Both the position numbers and the translations under genes were made by a program. The notes under the pieces were generated by a model. The model did not search any database, was not told where the DNA came from, and saw nothing but the letters and a program-made list of their open reading frames with translations. A stretch of DNA of 64,000 nt from Megamerina dolium (lineage: Eukaryota; Arthropoda; Insecta; Diptera; Megamerinidae), in the NCBI GenBank assembly GCA_963854835.1, contig OY978530.1, positions 33,727,695 through 33,791,694 of the forward strand, in the 5' to 3' direction. This document shows, one piece after another, positions 45,123-57,963 of this stretch; the stretch's first letter is position 1; each line of letters starts with the position of its first letter.

Positions 45123-47150
45123 TCAGAGGCTTATATAATGCTCAAGCCACAATCTTAAAATCACCTTACGTGACAACAATTTTGGGGGGGCCAATATTAG
45201 GCGGGATCGAATGCATTGCCATGCAAGTAGAAATCCTCTCGTTAATTGAACGAGCCTTTTTTGGGGAGTAATGCGCAAATCTCGAAAATCCGTTGAATAT
45301 CGCTGTATGGGAAGTATTACGTCTGGTAAATACTTTTGACGGGAGTTGTCTTCTTTTTGGATACGATCTGTAAGATCGATCCTTTGTATCTGGAGGGAGC
45401 ATTGTACAATGGCTATGGCACTTTGCAAGGGTATGTAAACTTGCCAAACAGTTTATGCAAATTTTCTGCTGACGCACAAAGAGTATCCTCTCTTCAACCG
45501 TAAGCTTGGAGAACTCTGTGCATTGTCGTAGCGGGTGCATACCTCTACATAGCGGGCAGCATGTCTTCGTGACATGCAACGAACTAACATCTTTAGTTGT
45601 TGTGAAGGGTTTTTCCGAACATTTGGGGTTTTTTTTTATTATTATTTCGTGTCGAGTGATTATCGCATTTAGAACGGGGTGATGAATGCGGGAGTTTGTC
45701 GAAGAAGACTTGGTTGTGAAAGGATGAAACCATTTTACGGGATGTCGAATTCATTTGTGGGAGGATTGTCGTGATGGGTGCTGTATCCAAAACTGTATTA
45801 AATTTTTCCTTCGTAACAGCTGGCAGCAGAAAAGAACAAGTACGCTGACAAGAACGTTCAGCTATTTTTTCAGTGGGAGTTGACTCGGGAATTGATTTAC
45901 AACGAGTGCTGGAAGCATTCTCTACCCTGTGCAGAATTGTGCCTTTGTTTACAGGATGAGCACGTGTATCGGCTCTTACAATCACTGTAAACGTGCGAGT
46001 TGGCCAAGAAATTTATGCACAGTTTGTGTTTTCGCACTATGAGATATTGCTTGTCTATTGATGATTTGAGGAAATCGGGACAATGGCGAAGAGTGTGTGT
46101 TTGCCGGCACGACTTGGATGATTGGAAATGGTAAATCTTCTGGGAGTCGTTGAAGGAGTGTTCGATCACTTGGGAGGGTCACACCGTACGGGTTGCCGAT
46201 TCGATGCCTGGCTGAATGGCCGATTCTGTGGCTGGCTGAGTTGCCGATTTCCACTTCGGATAACTGCGACTGACTCCAAAGTCTGATACCGATCTGTAAG
46301 AAAGCATCGAAGTCGCTCCAATTAGGGATTTCATGTTTATTTTTTAATGAATGCTCCCAAAGACACAAGGTGGTATACGGGAGTTTTGTGGAACACAAAT
46401 AAACAAAAATAGTGTCCCAGTGACTTGTGTCAATGCGTAAGAACTTCAAATTCATAATGCAATCGCTTAGTGTGCGCTGTAAGCGCTTCAAATGCGGGCC
46501 GGTTTCTTGAGTTACCGGTTGGAGAGTGAAAAGGATTTCAACTATAAGTTCACGAGAATCCTCTTAGTTGCATATCTCTCCTCGAGATTATGCCAAGTTA
46601 GTGCGAAGCCATCATTAGTCAAGGGAGTAGACTGAATGATGCTATGTGCTTCACCTCGGGTTTTTTGTAGCAAGTGGTATAATTTTTCCACTGGCGACAG
46701 ACGGGGGTTATTACGGTATAATGCCGTAAACATGTCACGAAATGTCGCATGGAGGCAGCTGAATAGCGGGAAATGAATGTTCATTATTTACTTTCTCAAC
46801 CGGTGTATTCGGTATTGCCGGAGAAGAGGAAACTTCGGGGGATGCCACCTCGAAACTCAGCTCGTGAAGAACAGCTGGAAATGAAGGTTGACGGGGTTTT
46901 ACCCCGTCAAAATTACCTCCAAGCTAATTTTGTTATGAGCTTCGGGGTTGATGGCATGAAAATTGCTATCAAATTCAATAATATCTTCCACGGTAGCTCT
47001 GACGAGATCGTAAGCTGACATCCTATTAGCGATTGTAGAATCACAGATGTAATACGGGATAAAGTTAGAAAACGAGAGAGCGAATTGCTTGCAAATCTGG
47101 AGTTATGTTGCCTGTTCGCACGATTTATCAAGAAATGGGTTGCCAAAATG
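45123..47150 (-). pseudogene. Bel-1 gag with two zinc-knuckle blocks, broken
   Basis: Particle protein of a Bel/Pao element, in many frames. Upstream pieces (about 47100-46900) read ATVEDIIEFDSNFHAINPEA. FRDMFTALYRNNPRLSPVEK, LLQKTRGEAHSIIQSTPLTN and WHNLEERYATKRILVN (46784-46542) are the core signature. CLWEHSLKNKHEIPNWSDFD follows at about 46350. Two knuckle-like segments come next: HTLRHCPDFLKSS.. CINFLANSH..SDCKSRYTC (46100-45990) and CPLCRGMHPLRQC.. CINCLASLHTLAKCHSHC (45560-45420). Most Bel gags I know have one such block. Stops and shifts throughout. Confidence 0.85.
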
Positions 47151-48858
47151 TGTCCGGAAAGAGATTAATCCGAAGGACTTAGTCTTCCGTAGCCAAATTG
47201 AAGGTTATACTAGTAGGCTAACTTATGGAAGGTATGACCTTGAGCTTATTTTAAATTCGTATTCGATTCCGCTTAATTCCGGAATTGACGTAGGGAGATG
47301 TAATATAAATTAAATCACAATCAATAAAATTACTTAATTGTAATGAACCGGGGTGATATTTACGTATAGAAAATTCGTATCCGATGGGTATAAAAAGGTT
47401 TGGGAACCACTGTAGTATACAGTAGTATACTTCCTTCAATTTGTAACGTATCTTGCACAAAGAACTCAATTATTTGATATTCGTTAACACTGTAGCAACT
47501 TAGGGTTGAGAGTGACTCTTTTTCACACTGGGTATTTTTCAATAGAAAATATAGTGTCCAATTGTTATTGCAATTAAAATTATTTTATAAAAAAAATACC
47601 AGCCAATGCAATTGTATTACAGGTATATGCAAAACAAAAATTGGGAGATAGAAATTTAGCAACAATATGCACTACCGCTATATTTGTGATCATACGCAGG
47701 TATATTAGTCGAGACAAATCAATGCCTTTTATTGTTGCCTATGTATGACCAAATACATTTATTGTTTGCTTTTGGGTGTGCTTGTTGTTGATGGGTTAGG
47801 GATATGCATGAACCATAGCATGCAGTTGAAATGTGTCAACAACAACAAGTAATCGCATGTGCGTTTGTATAATAAGGCGGTTGTTTTTGCAAATGCACAA
47901 AGCAAAGATATTGAGAAAAAAAGTGCAATATGTATGAAATTGTTATTGCACTGCCAAACAAATATTTTTTGAATATTTTAATATTGTTGTCGATATCAAT
48001 TTTCGTGAGGGGAAAAACCATTTCTATTGGGAAAGTGTAGTTGTATTACTTATGCTTTGTTCTTCCTTTTACAAAGCAAGAGACTAATGTTGTTATTATT
48101 AGTACATTATTGGCAATAACGTTTTTCGTAGAGGGGTGTATGCGGGGCCATACGACATATGATAACACTTATTGGTTATGTTTGAGTAAAATAATCACAC
48201 AAAATGCAACAACGATATCTCGGAGAGAGATGCTTTGATGTACTTACTGAGAGATGTCCAAGGGATTAGTAAACAAAATTAATGTAGTAATAAAAACAAC
48301 AGTATAAACCAAATTGGGGATCTCTTCGAATAATGAGAAGAGGAACATAAGCGGGAAATAAAAAAATTAAAAACAAAATAGATCAACCAAAAGTGCGTTT
48401 TGCGGCCGGCAAAAAAATATCTATGGTATCACAATATATTATGTTGCAATTTCTTAATTTTTGCAACTATATGGGATAGCAGAGTGCAATATTTAACTCA
48501 GCGAGAGATTCGCTGTAAGTTAGCGGGATGTTTAAGCGGGATTTGTTATAAAATGTACGTACGACGTACTCATAAATAATGAAAGCCAAAAATTAAGAAA
48601 TCAACAATAATTGTGCTGCAACAATGTTATTAAATATTTCTTGTTGATTTTATCGGGATATGACGGGATATATTTTTGACGGGTTATATGCATATAAAAA
48701 CAATCAACAATTGGGTATACAAATGCACCTTACTTTTCATACATATGAGTTCATGTATATAAAAAACAGGTAGTACACGGGAGTTATACACCATATACAA
48801 ATGTCACCATAAATCATACCTTGATGGGCAAGATTGTCTTACCACACGTTGCGAGCCT
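47151..48858 (-). other. Bel-1 leader region, no gene
   Basis: AT-rich 1.7 kb between the primer site and the first readable gag residues. Early gag may be decayed here. TTGTTGTTGA-type runs near 47790. Nothing else recognised. Confidence 0.45.
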
Positions 48859-48877
48859 AATCCGGCTCGAAGGACCA
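48859..48877 (-). other. Bel-1 primer binding site
   Basis: On the minus strand TGGTCCTTCGAGCCGGATT, one base after the LTR CA. It fits the 3' end of tRNA-Tyr as I recall it (..ATCCGGCTCGAAGGACCA), and this primer choice is seen in Bel/Pao elements. Confidence 0.87.
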
Positions 48878-48878
48878 A

Positions 48879-49277
48879 TGTTTCAGCGGGGAGCGAGTGA
48901 ATTCCGGTGGGCTTGCTCCGATTGCCTTCGTGGTATATTGCAGCAGAGATGTTGATGATTGGGTGGTTATTATTATAAAGAACACTTCTTTTTCACTTTT
49001 ATATTTAAATGTTTTACACTTTATTTGTTAATATGAGTTTAATTGTGTTTATTTAATATTCAACGTATTTAAATTAAATATTTATTATTTAAAAGAATTT
49101 GGGAGGAAAATGTCGCACACTGCTTTGCTTAGGGGGTTGATCAACAACAATGAAAATTAATAAAAACAGAAAGTGTAGAGAAAGAGTAAAAGAAAAGAGA
49201 GTATGGGAGTGAGAGATAGAGAGAATTAGAGAATTAGAAATTGCGGAACGAATAGAATTATATTAGGGTTGCTAACA
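48879..49277 (-). repeat. Bel-1 5' LTR
   Basis: 399 bp on the minus strand from TGTTAGCAACCC to ..CGCTGAAACA, with TG/CA ends, adjoining the primer site. It contains AATAAA-type signals mid-way. The partial match at 40091-40800 confirms it is a repeat. Confidence 0.82.
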
Positions 49278-49323
49278 CTTAAAAACTTTATACAGACGGT
49301 GCGTGACACACGTCTTCTGGCGT

Positions 49324-49500
<177 letters not shown>

Positions 49501-49625
49501 TTATATGTTCTCATATATATTTTCTTTGATATATATATTTACTTATATATAAACATATTTCTTCTTTTTATATATTCTCATATATATACATATTATATAT
49601 ATATACATATCATTTATATATTCTC

Positions 49626-49982
49626 ATACATATTTTTTGCATTTTAAACGATGAGTGCAATCTCCTTGCAGCATATTAAAAAAAAAAAAACCAAAACCAC
49701 ACATTTCACTAGATTTTTCTTCCACCACATAATTCATATTATTAGTGTTCTCATACAACAAAAAACTCGCAATAACGAATTTTTTCGCTAAATTGTTTCG
49801 TTACATTGTTTCTCACCGAAAGATATCACATACAAATTACAATTATATAATAACCTATTATCAGTCAATAAATTTCTCTATTATCGATATTTCTTGGTTT
49901 GCTTACTATAATTGTAAACTCACTCTCGTAAACAAAGTGAAAGCTCTATCACTTTATAAATCTTGATAGATTCGCTCAAAAT
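49626..49982. other. Leader-like DNA before Bel-2 gag
   Basis: AT-rich. No LTR or primer site was found, so the 5' end of Bel-2 is missing or unrecognised. Confidence 0.4.
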
Positions 49983-51358
49983 ATGCCTGTTACAAAATCC
50001 CCTGAAAAGCTATCCAGCCAGAAAGTTGAGCCACAAGCTATTTCTAGCCACCCAATAACGCCTGAAATACCCTCTGAGGGTCATAGAGCAGAGTTAGTAG
50101 GTGCTATTCCAAAAGACGTAGTGGAAAAATACCGATATCTACATCCGAAACAAGAAAAACTCCCAGAAAAAGATTATATGATCCCTCCATTAATGAGTTC
50201 ATTTTCGAAGCGGACGACCTGGCGCATTTCTGCACGAAGTTTTCAACAATTCCGGTTGAAGACTTAACGCCTTCTCTCCTGAAGGCTAAGCTTGAGGACT
50301 TGTGCACCTATTATGAGCAAGTCAAGTCCACGTTTAGTGGAGTAGGCTTAACGTATGAGGACGAGCTGCCCACTAATTTCAAACTGGCAGCGAGAAATAA
50401 AGTGAAACTCTGCCAAGAGCGGGTGCACACAATAAAAGCACAGATTTCGGATCTCTTGAAAGTTACAGTCATCCTCCAGATTGAAACTTTCAACGCAAGC
50501 AGAAATTTCCTCTATTTCTGCGACAGAGCAGGCAAATAATTCCGTGATTTGTCTGGCAGTTCCATCTTGTGATACCGAAATATTTTCCGGTGGGTATGAA
50601 GAACGGACATCCTTCCACGACATGTTTATGGCGGTTTACATTAGCCACCCTAAACTCTCTTCTGCCCAAATACTGTACCACCTCTGATACAAAACAGCAG
50701 GAAAAGCTAGAGCCATTGTGAAACAGTATGCGCTCAGCAATGAAAATTTCGAATTAGCATAGAATGCGCTAAAGACCCGTTTAGAAAACAAGCGCATTCA
50801 TGTCGACAAGCAAATAAAAACTCTCTTGAACCTCGCTGAAGTGAGTTATGAAAATAGTGAGACAATTCAGAAACTGTAAATCACGATCAATAATTCTCTG
50901 TCCGTCTTACCCCCTCAAGTCGTCTCGAAAGAAAATTGGGATCCGATCCTGGTACACATTTGTTGTTCAAAATTACCCGAAGAATCCTTGGCTCTATGGG
51001 AACAATCTCTAAGTTCCCGCAAAAATCTTTCAACATAGCAACAAATGAACTGACTCTAAGGTATGAAGTCGTATGGAAACTTAACAGCGTTAAGCCGAAC
51101 AAATCCGGATTTCTCCAACAGAACAGAACACAATACTTTTTTGCAGAAAGCAACCGGACATTCTCTTGTCCAATCTGCAAAGCTGCTTATCTGTTAAAAT
51201 CTTGTGATAGATTTAAAAAGTTAGCTATTCGCGATAGAGTGAAGCTAGTTCGGGAACACAATCTCTGTGAGAACTGCTTGGCTTTCACTCACCTTAAACG
51301 GGACTGCAAGAGCAAACATTCCTGTTTGCAATGTCAGCTGACAGTATTCCCAGTATGA
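49983..51358 (+). pseudogene. Bel-2 gag, broken
   Basis: Plus-strand Bel/Pao gag from ATG 49983 (MPVTKSPEKLSSQK). Pieces in order: LPTNFKLAARNKVKLCQERV (50367 on), TSFHDMFMAVYISHPKLSSA with LYHL (50610-50685), TAGKARAIVKQYALSNENFE, NALKTRLENKRIHVDKQIKT and ILVHICCSKLPEESLALWEQ. It ends in a knuckle region CPICKAAYLLKSCDRFKKLA, CENCLAFTHLKRDCKSKHSC (51168-51340). In-frame stops at about 50687, 50761 and 50878 plus frame changes. The family differs from Bel-1 and Bel-3. Confidence 0.87.
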
Positions 51359-51399
51359 AACCAAGGTTTTGGCGCAAACCTCCACACTTCAGCCTTACA

Positions 51400-53075
51400 A
51401 TAAGAAAAATAGCACAGCACGCAGCAGACGATAATCCCCACAAGAAACCGGAGATCTCAGGAGCGATCATTCAAAGATGAGCAACCCTGTTCATCATATC
51501 CACATCTTCATCAAAGTGTCAAGCACTGTTCATCTCAAATGAAGAAAGAACACTTTTGCCCATAGCTCTTGTCTCTATAGAGCCTCTCGGAGAACTTCTC
51601 GATCACTTATCGAACACTCATCGACCCTTGCAAACAACTCACGTTGAAATATCTGGAATGGGTGGCAAAACTATCCAAAACTCTAATCAAACTTGTACCG
51701 TTACGTTAGTCGCCCCAAAGGCTAATAAAAAGTTACAAACACGGGCAAAAAGTGCCAACATTCTCGACACAAGTTGAGGAAGTTTGCAATGAACTTCTTA
51801 GTTCTCAACTAAGGAAGTTTTGGGAACAGGAGGAAGTCAGTCAGCCAGCTCAAGTCTCGAAAGAAGATATATCCTGTGAAGACTACTATCAGAGGACCAC
51901 GTCTCGAAGGTCGGATGAAAAATAGGTGGTCAGGCCTCCATTTAAATCCAGTTTTCTCACTCTTACGGCTCTTGGTCACTCCCGAACCATAACCTATAAT
52001 CAATTTCTCAGTATGGAGAGAAATTTCTTAAAGAAAAGCGATCTCAAATCCATTTACGATGAGGTGCTCGAAGAATACCTCACGCTGGATCATATAGAAC
52101 CCACAGACTCGCATGAAATCATCTCTGATGGCAAGTATTTCTCGTTTTACCTGCCGCATCATGCAGTGGTGAGGCTGGAAAAGAAAACCAACAAAGTGTG
52201 TGTGTGTTTTTTTTTTTGCATCAAGAAGTAATGGCTCAGGCCATTCTCTCAACGATGTACTTCATATAGGTCCCACATTAGAACCAAATCTAATAGTTCT
52301 CATCCTGAGGTGGAAATTATAAGAATTCGATTTCTATGGTGATGTACAGAAGATGTACCGACAAATTCTCGTCCACCGTGACGACCCTGATTTCCAGGGA
52401 ATTCTCTGGGATGAGTGCGTTAAACCTAGATCGCTCATCAAATGGAATGTATTTCTGGAGAACATTTCGTCCATTGGTCTCTTCGAAATCCCTCGATGGG
52501 TACATTTCTCTCCCAAGAAGCGAATCCAGCTTCATGGATTTTGTGACGCTTCAGAGAAAGCGTATTATGCAGCCCTGTACATACGATCAATGGACATGAA
52601 TCATCAAATATCATGTCATTTACTGGTGGCTAAAGGAAAAGTTGCACCTCTGCAGACGGTCAGCTTACCACGTTTGGAATTGTGTGGCGCCGTTTTACTT
52701 TCGCACTTAGCCAAGTCCGTTAAAGAAACTTTAGATGTCGAATTCTCAGACATATTTTTCTGGTCCGATTCTCAAATCGTTCTCGCATGGCTGGAAAAAC
52801 CACCTCACACATGGAAAACGTACGTCGCTAATCGTACAGCCCAGATACTGCAAAACGTTGGAAATCTGGCTATCTGGCGCCATGTCATCAGCAGCGAAAA
52901 TCCAGCTGATTTGGGTACACGCGTATGCAAGCCCCAAGATCTTGTGTCCAATACTCTTTGGTGGAATGGCCCTGCATGGCTTCATCACCCCGAAGAAGCC
53001 TGGCCAAAACCAACACTTTCCAGTACTTTGCCTACCGAAGCAAAGGAAAGTAAAGGTTCTTCTCACGTTAGATGA
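51400..53075 (+). pseudogene. Bel-2 protease, RT remnant and RNase H
   Basis: LPIALVSIEPLGELLDHL and VEISGMGGKTIQNSN (51553-51680) look like the end of the protease and its following linker. LRKFWEQEEVSQPAQVSKED, PPFKSSFLTLTALGHSRT, RNFLKKSDLKSIYDEVLEEY and FSFYLPHHAVV (51800-52175) are the start of a Bel reverse transcriptase. A large deletion then removes the palm. DVQKMYRQILVHRDDPDFQG (52343 on) precedes another jump to RIQLHGFCDASEKAYYAALY, LPRLELCGAVLLSHLAKSV and FFWSDSQIVLAWLEKPPHTW. The DAS, E and D residues of RNase H are seen. ENPADLGTRV closes it. The catalytic YxDD is absent. Confidence 0.88.
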
Positions 53076-54130
53076 CCATACCGACATTCTCGATCGGTTC
53101 TCATCATTTTCAAGGGCACTACGTGTGATTTCTTACGTTTTCCGTTTTGTCCATAACGGACTCTCTAAATTGCGAAAATCTTCTTCAATTTCGAATTCCT
53201 CACTCTCGCAGGACGAAATTCGTTTCGCAAAAAGCCGGCTAATCTTGTTAGCCCATTGGCAATATTTTCCAAAAGAGCTGAAGGCTCAGCTCATCAACAA
53301 TCAGCAACAAAACTTCTTGGCTGACTTAAAATCCTTTTCTCGACCAGGAAAATCTCTTGAGAGTAAATGGTCGATTAGCTCATTCTGGTCTTAGTTATAA
53401 TGAGTGCCACCCCATAATTCTTCCTTAAAAATCCCGATTTTGCGTTCCATATCTCGAGTTTCTCCATACTCTGCTCCTACACGCAGAACAAAGGCTCATG
53501 TTCCAAATGGCTCGACAAGAATTCTATATTCCTCGTCTTAAGCCCCACATAAGGAAATGCATATTTCTATGCAAAGTTTGTACCATTCACAAACAAAGAG
53601 TCTGATCACAGATTATGGCAGCTCTGCCGCCTGAACGGTGTACCTTGTCGGTACCTTTCGCTACAACAGGTGTTTATTTTGCAGGCCTATTCCAAATGAA
53701 AGCATCTACGCTTCTAACTGCTGCCTTTCTCAAAGGGTATGTGGCGGTATTTGTATGCTTCTTCACAAAAGCCATTCATTTGAAATTGTGCTCTAATCTC
53801 TCACAGAGGCATTCCGTGTCATGTAAGATAATGATACAACTTTCATTGGAGCTCAAAGAGCCATGAGTAAAGAATTCCTCAAATTTTCTATGGAGGTATC
53901 CAAAGACATTCAAGATTAATACTCTTCCCAAGGTATTGACGGGTTTTTATTCCACCCAGAGCATCCCACATCTGCGGTCTATGGGAGTCGGCAGTCAAAA
54001 ATTTCAGGACTAATCTCAAGAAGACTGCCGGAAATCGCAAATTCCACTTCGAAGAGTTTTCAACTTTGCTCAGTATCTGTGTCGCAGATATTCGGTCCAA
54101 TTCGACCGTTCTCAAACGGCCCATAGAGAA
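53076..54130 (+). pseudogene. Bel-2 integrase, broken
   Basis: The region after RNase H (LLTLDDHTDILDRFSSFS; DEIRFAKSRLILLAHWQYFP) precedes the integrase zinc part: AHVPNGST-type text then RQEFYIPRLKPHIRKCIFLC. Next come PPERCTLSVPFATTGVYFAG and KGYVAVFVCFFTKAIHLKLC (53625-53790), which carry the first catalytic region, and DNDTTFIGAQRAMSKEF (about 53828-53880) with the second Asp. HPEHPTSAVYG (53954 on) is the PPxAPHFGG block, decayed. Many frameshifts. This would insert the cDNA, but it cannot be made. Confidence 0.87.
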
Positions 54131-54204
54131 ACTATGTATTTTACCACTCGCGTTAAATTGTAATATCAAATAACAATCGCTTCTTTTTTTCTCTAAAATA
54201 CTAG

Positions 54205-54980
54205 TGTTGCGAGCCAAAATATGAAATATGCACATATGCATATTTTGCCTCTCGACATATTTCCCGAAATTGGGAACTACATATTTGTCAATACACATAC
54301 CAGCAGTGCTCGAAGTTGTGATATACACAATCCATACTAATATTACTTATAATTGTGAAATGTGAGAACATTACGCCAACTGAGTTGTAGCTGGGTGTGA
54401 AAATGCTGACAAAGCACTTTCCCACACAATTCGTAGTTCTGCACTTACGTAAGCATACCTGTGTAAGCATACATGACAACTAAAATCACGCGGTCTACTC
54501 ATATGTGAGAATATCAAAAAGTTGCTTTCTCATGTAGAATATACACACATGGAGAGTGCATCGATTGTGTACATAAACACATACATACATACACACAAGT
54601 GGTGTGAATATATTATTGTATGTTATATGTTGGTATGGGGGTAGATTGATATGTGGCTAGTGTTAGAAAAATGGATATCAGCTGCCAGCTTACTGAAGGC
54701 AGTGGTTGTTGAGTTGTGAGTCTTACACCGAAGTGTTAGCTTTAAGAAAAGTGTAAATACTGCGATCCTTACGAGGCCCTCCAGTATTAGTGTAAAGTTT
54801 AAGTAAAAGTGTAAATACTGCGATCCTTACGAGGCCCTCCAGTATTAGTGTAAAAGTGAAAACACCAGCACCAGTAAACACCAGCAATAAAGTAGAAACC
54901 GCAAGTATCCTTAATAAAATATAATTGTTTTATTTCAGCCAACGAGTGTGTTAGACTCGAGGGATATTTAAGAGCTTAGG
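54205..54980 (+). repeat. Possible 3' LTR of Bel-2
   Basis: Begins TGTTGCGAGCC right after an A/T run at the decayed integrase end. It has AATAAA signals at about 54886 and 54914 followed by TTTTATTTCAG. No second copy is in the window, so the LTR call rests on position and TGTT start. The end is not defined. Confidence 0.4.
54741..54855 (+). repeat. Tandem duplication, 57/58-bp unit
   Basis: TTTAAG(T)AAAAGTGTAAATAC.. TACGAGGCCCTCCAGTATTA occurs twice in a row (54741-54797, 54798-54855) with one inserted T as the only clear difference. Confidence 0.93.
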
Positions 54981-55119
54981 TCTAGGTTTAATCTTGTGAG
55001 CTAGGTACTTAGTAAGTGTTGTGGAAAAATAGTACACAACACTAAGGTTAGGCCTTACTTCCAGCCGCAATTTAATTCTCAAACTAATTAAATTTTCTAT
55101 TTTCACTTCAGCACATCGA

Positions 55120-55640
55120 GATCACCACCGATGTCAGTTGTGTCATTGCCATCACGACTTGCGGTACTGCCGCGGATCCCTGGCGATGAATCCAAGCCAG
55201 AGGGAGAAAGTGGTGCGCGCGCATCGGTATTGCCACAACTGCTTGGCTCGGTTGAAGGGGACCTAATTGTGTGACTCTCCGAACTCGTGCAAGAAATGTA
55301 GGCTAGCGCATGACACGCTCCTCCATCCGGTCTCGTCCCCTACTGGGCAGGGGTCGCTGTATCGCCGCACAGCCTAACAGCGACCTTACGTATGCCACGT
55401 AGACGACCTGACGGCGGACGCACAATTCACCGTCCTGAATCTCGGTATCGGCGCAGATCTGATGATCTCCGCTAAGAACTTCGTGCTGAACGAAACGCTC
55501 CGCGCTCTCGCCGCATAGTGCCACGACGTGTTGTTTTCACGACAAGAAACCCACGATCTGGGCGTAGACGTTCCCGTAATACTCATCGGAGGACCACACG
55601 GGCAATCGAAGACGGGATCGGCTCATTGGCTCGTCTAAGA
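55120..55640 (+). pseudogene. Pao-like gag zinc-knuckle relic
   Basis: Frame from about 55133 gives CQLCHCHHDLRYCRGSLAMN, REKVVRAHRYCHNCLARLKG, then after a shift SPNSCKKCRLAHDTLLHP. This Cys/His array is that of short gag-like proteins abundant in flies and related to Bel/Pao gag. An Arg-rich stretch follows (about 55395-55620). Preceded by TTTTCTATTTTCACTTCAG, which resembles a splice acceptor. Stops and a frame change make it a relic. Its relation to Bel-2 is unclear. Confidence 0.65.
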
Positions 55641-55775
55641 AATGCGTTCAACTAATGCACGAGTGTATGCGGGGCGCGATGTTTAAATCCCTTTAGACAA
55701 GCCATGTGGTGGCTCCCTGAAATATAGAATATACCTTCATACGAATTATAATTATGGTTAAAAAAAAATAAATAT

Positions 55776-55952
55776 GTGGCACTGAAAGCCCCAAAGGGCT
55801 CATTGGCCGAGCTTCTCTTTCATTACTGTTGTGCGTCTTAAATTTTGGACAATATTAGAAGGGACCTACTTATTTTAGTCGGTTCCGAACGGCAGAACAC
55901 TTGTGACATCACTTTTTCTTAGCTTTGTCACAGAGTTCTTTAGGAAGCTTTT
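55776..55952 (-). mobile_element. SINE 3' part
   Basis: Tail half of the SINE family (GTGGCACTGAAAGCCCC to TTCTTTAGGAAGCTT), truncated before the tRNA-like head. Confidence 0.87.
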
Positions 55953-56829
55953 ATACTTACCTCTATTTGAATTTAATAATGCTTTCCTTACACTAATACT
56001 TAACTGGCTTTCATACTTACCACATGGCAACCCAACTCTCCACATAAACTCCCCTTTTTATTTTTTTAGGTTTCGCGGCACTTACGACGATCGACCGATG
56101 TTTTTTGGTTCAATTCGGTCCTTGAGTGCATTCGAACGAGATCGTGCTTTTTCCTTTTTTATATTTGCATCGTGAATCTATCTATTGTAATAATTTTAAG
56201 TATTGTAAATTAGTGCATGAATTCTAAATTTTACCGTGTATATATGAAAATAAATATACGTATATATAAACAGAGCATTAAAATAATTAGGGGCTTATTC
56301 AATTATAAATTTATATATTAAGGAATTATGGCTCTCCCTAAAACTTTTTAAAAAGCTATCATTTTTAAAAATAGAACTATCAACAACTACGCTACGATAA
56401 AATAAAAAAAAACAAATTTTTGGCGGTTCTAAAAGGGTTAAGAAACTAATTTACATGTATATATTTTTCAATGGTAAAAGAATAACGACGTGAGGTATGT
56501 ACGATTAGATATTTAATGTACGCTGTATGAAAAAAAAAACGAACGATTTTCAAACTAAAATCAAATAAAAACTAATACTCAAAATGAAGGAAAAAATATA
56601 AAAAAAAAACAATTTAAAAAAATATAAAAATATAATTAAAAAAAATTAATAAATCTTAAAATAGCACTAAAAGCAATGGTACTAATAAAAACTTTAAGAG
56701 TATTAACAATAGTAATATTAGGGATGGGAAGTTTCAAGTGGATTAGAAAGGGCATAAAATGGAAAAAACTTAAAATTAAAACATTCGATTTTTTTAAAAA
56801 TATAAAATATAATATAAAAAAATAAATAT
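55953..56829. other. AT-rich spacer, no gene seen
   Basis: Mostly A/T runs. No protein signal. The stretch CGGCACTTACGACGATCGACCG near 56068 is the only GC-richer patch. Confidence 0.5.
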
Positions 56830-57105
56830 GTGGCACTTAAAGCCCCGAACGGCTCATTGGCCGAGCTTCTCTTCCATTACTGTTGTGCGTGTAAAATTTC
56901 TGGACAGTATTAGAAGGGACCTACTTATTTTAGCCAGTCCCGAAGGGCAGAACCCTTGTGACATCAATTTTTCTAAGCTTTGTCACAGAATTCTTTTAGA
57001 AGCTTTTTCATGGCAAGTTGTTACTGTCGGAAGAATTGCCAATTGACTGAACCACGACCTATAGATCAGAAGGCCTACACACTAACCACTGAGCTACGGC
57101 ACCCA
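56830..57105 (-). mobile_element. SINE with intact ends and internal deletion
   Basis: Keeps the tail (56830) and the head with A and B boxes (to 57105) but lacks about 70 bp in the middle (CCAATTG joined to ACTGAACCACGACC). An A-rich tail of about 20 bp lies on its 3' side. Confidence 0.88.
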
Positions 57106-57172
57106 TATAAATTACATATACATATTAATATAAATTAAAATATAATATATATATGGAAGTTAGTATTTGCTT

Positions 57173-57847
57173 TTATTGCGCAATCTGTCGTTGGAGTGCT
57201 TGCAGGGTAACCTCAGAATCTGTGTTAAACTGGTTCGATGAGGGTGAGACGGCGGAAGATTGCTCTACTCTATTTATACCACGTAGGCCCATCGACTCTA
57301 CTATGGCATCTGCGATTACAACTTTATCCACCGGGTCCACTTTTGCAGCTATCACTGCAGCCTGCGCGTGAGGTGGTAATCGTGATGCCCACAAATCAAC
57401 TAGAACTGTTTCATATAGTGAACTACCAGCAACTCGACGCATTTCATTGAAGAGCTGACTAGGCTTCATATCTCCTAGTGGCATGTCCGATAAAACACGC
57501 TGCAGGCGCCTTTGCTGACTGTCGGCGAAATGTGAGGTTAGTTTGGTTTTGATGTACTCATACCTGTTCTGTTGAGGGGTGGCTTCAATGATTGCGCGCA
57601 GCTCTGTCAATTTATTTGGTGGCACTTGCGCCATCACGAGGTTGTATTTCCTGATGTCTTGAGTTACTCCCGACGCAGCGAACCAAAACTCGAGCGACAT
57701 AAAATATGATTCGATGTTCGTGGCGGCCATGCTCGGTGGATTTATTCTTGGAACCACAGCAGAATCCACATGAACATCATTTCCGATAAGCTGTGCATTT
57801 GGTGGTTGTTGTGGAGGTGTTGTGCCATTGTCCTCCGGCCCAAGCAT
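57173..57847 (-). pseudogene. Gypsy-2 gag, 224 aa, truncated
   Basis: Open frame from ATG 57847 (MLGPEDNGTTPP). After a Pro/Gln-rich start the capsid-like part reads ESYFMSLEFWFAASGVTQDI, YNLVMAQVPPNKLTELRAII and NRYEYIKTKLTSHFADSQQR, with RLQRVLSDMPLGDMKPSQLF and VDLWASRLPPHAQAAVIAAK. This resembles the DUF7041-type gag of CsRn1-like Gypsy elements. The zinc knuckle expected downstream is absent because the frame ends (RQIAQ, stop) exactly where LTR sequence begins. It is structurally a truncated gag although no internal stop breaks it. Confidence 0.8.
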
Positions 57848-57963
57848 CTTTGTAATTTTTGTGGGTTAAAAGATTATTCCACAACCGAAGAAATTGCTTT
57901 TTAGCGCCGACAAGTGCACGTGGAGTTTTTTCACTTTTACGAATGAGCTAACCTCAATTTTAT

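Larger units (their letters stand above)
45123..49277 (-). mobile_element. Bel-1: Bel/Pao element, LTR, leader and gag only
   Basis: Minus strand: LTR 48879-49277, primer site 48859-48877, long leader, then gag to about 45123. Pol is absent. LINE-B and a second LTR-like piece (40091-40800) lie downstream. Bel-3 (58617-60536) is a sister gag. Confidence 0.85.
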
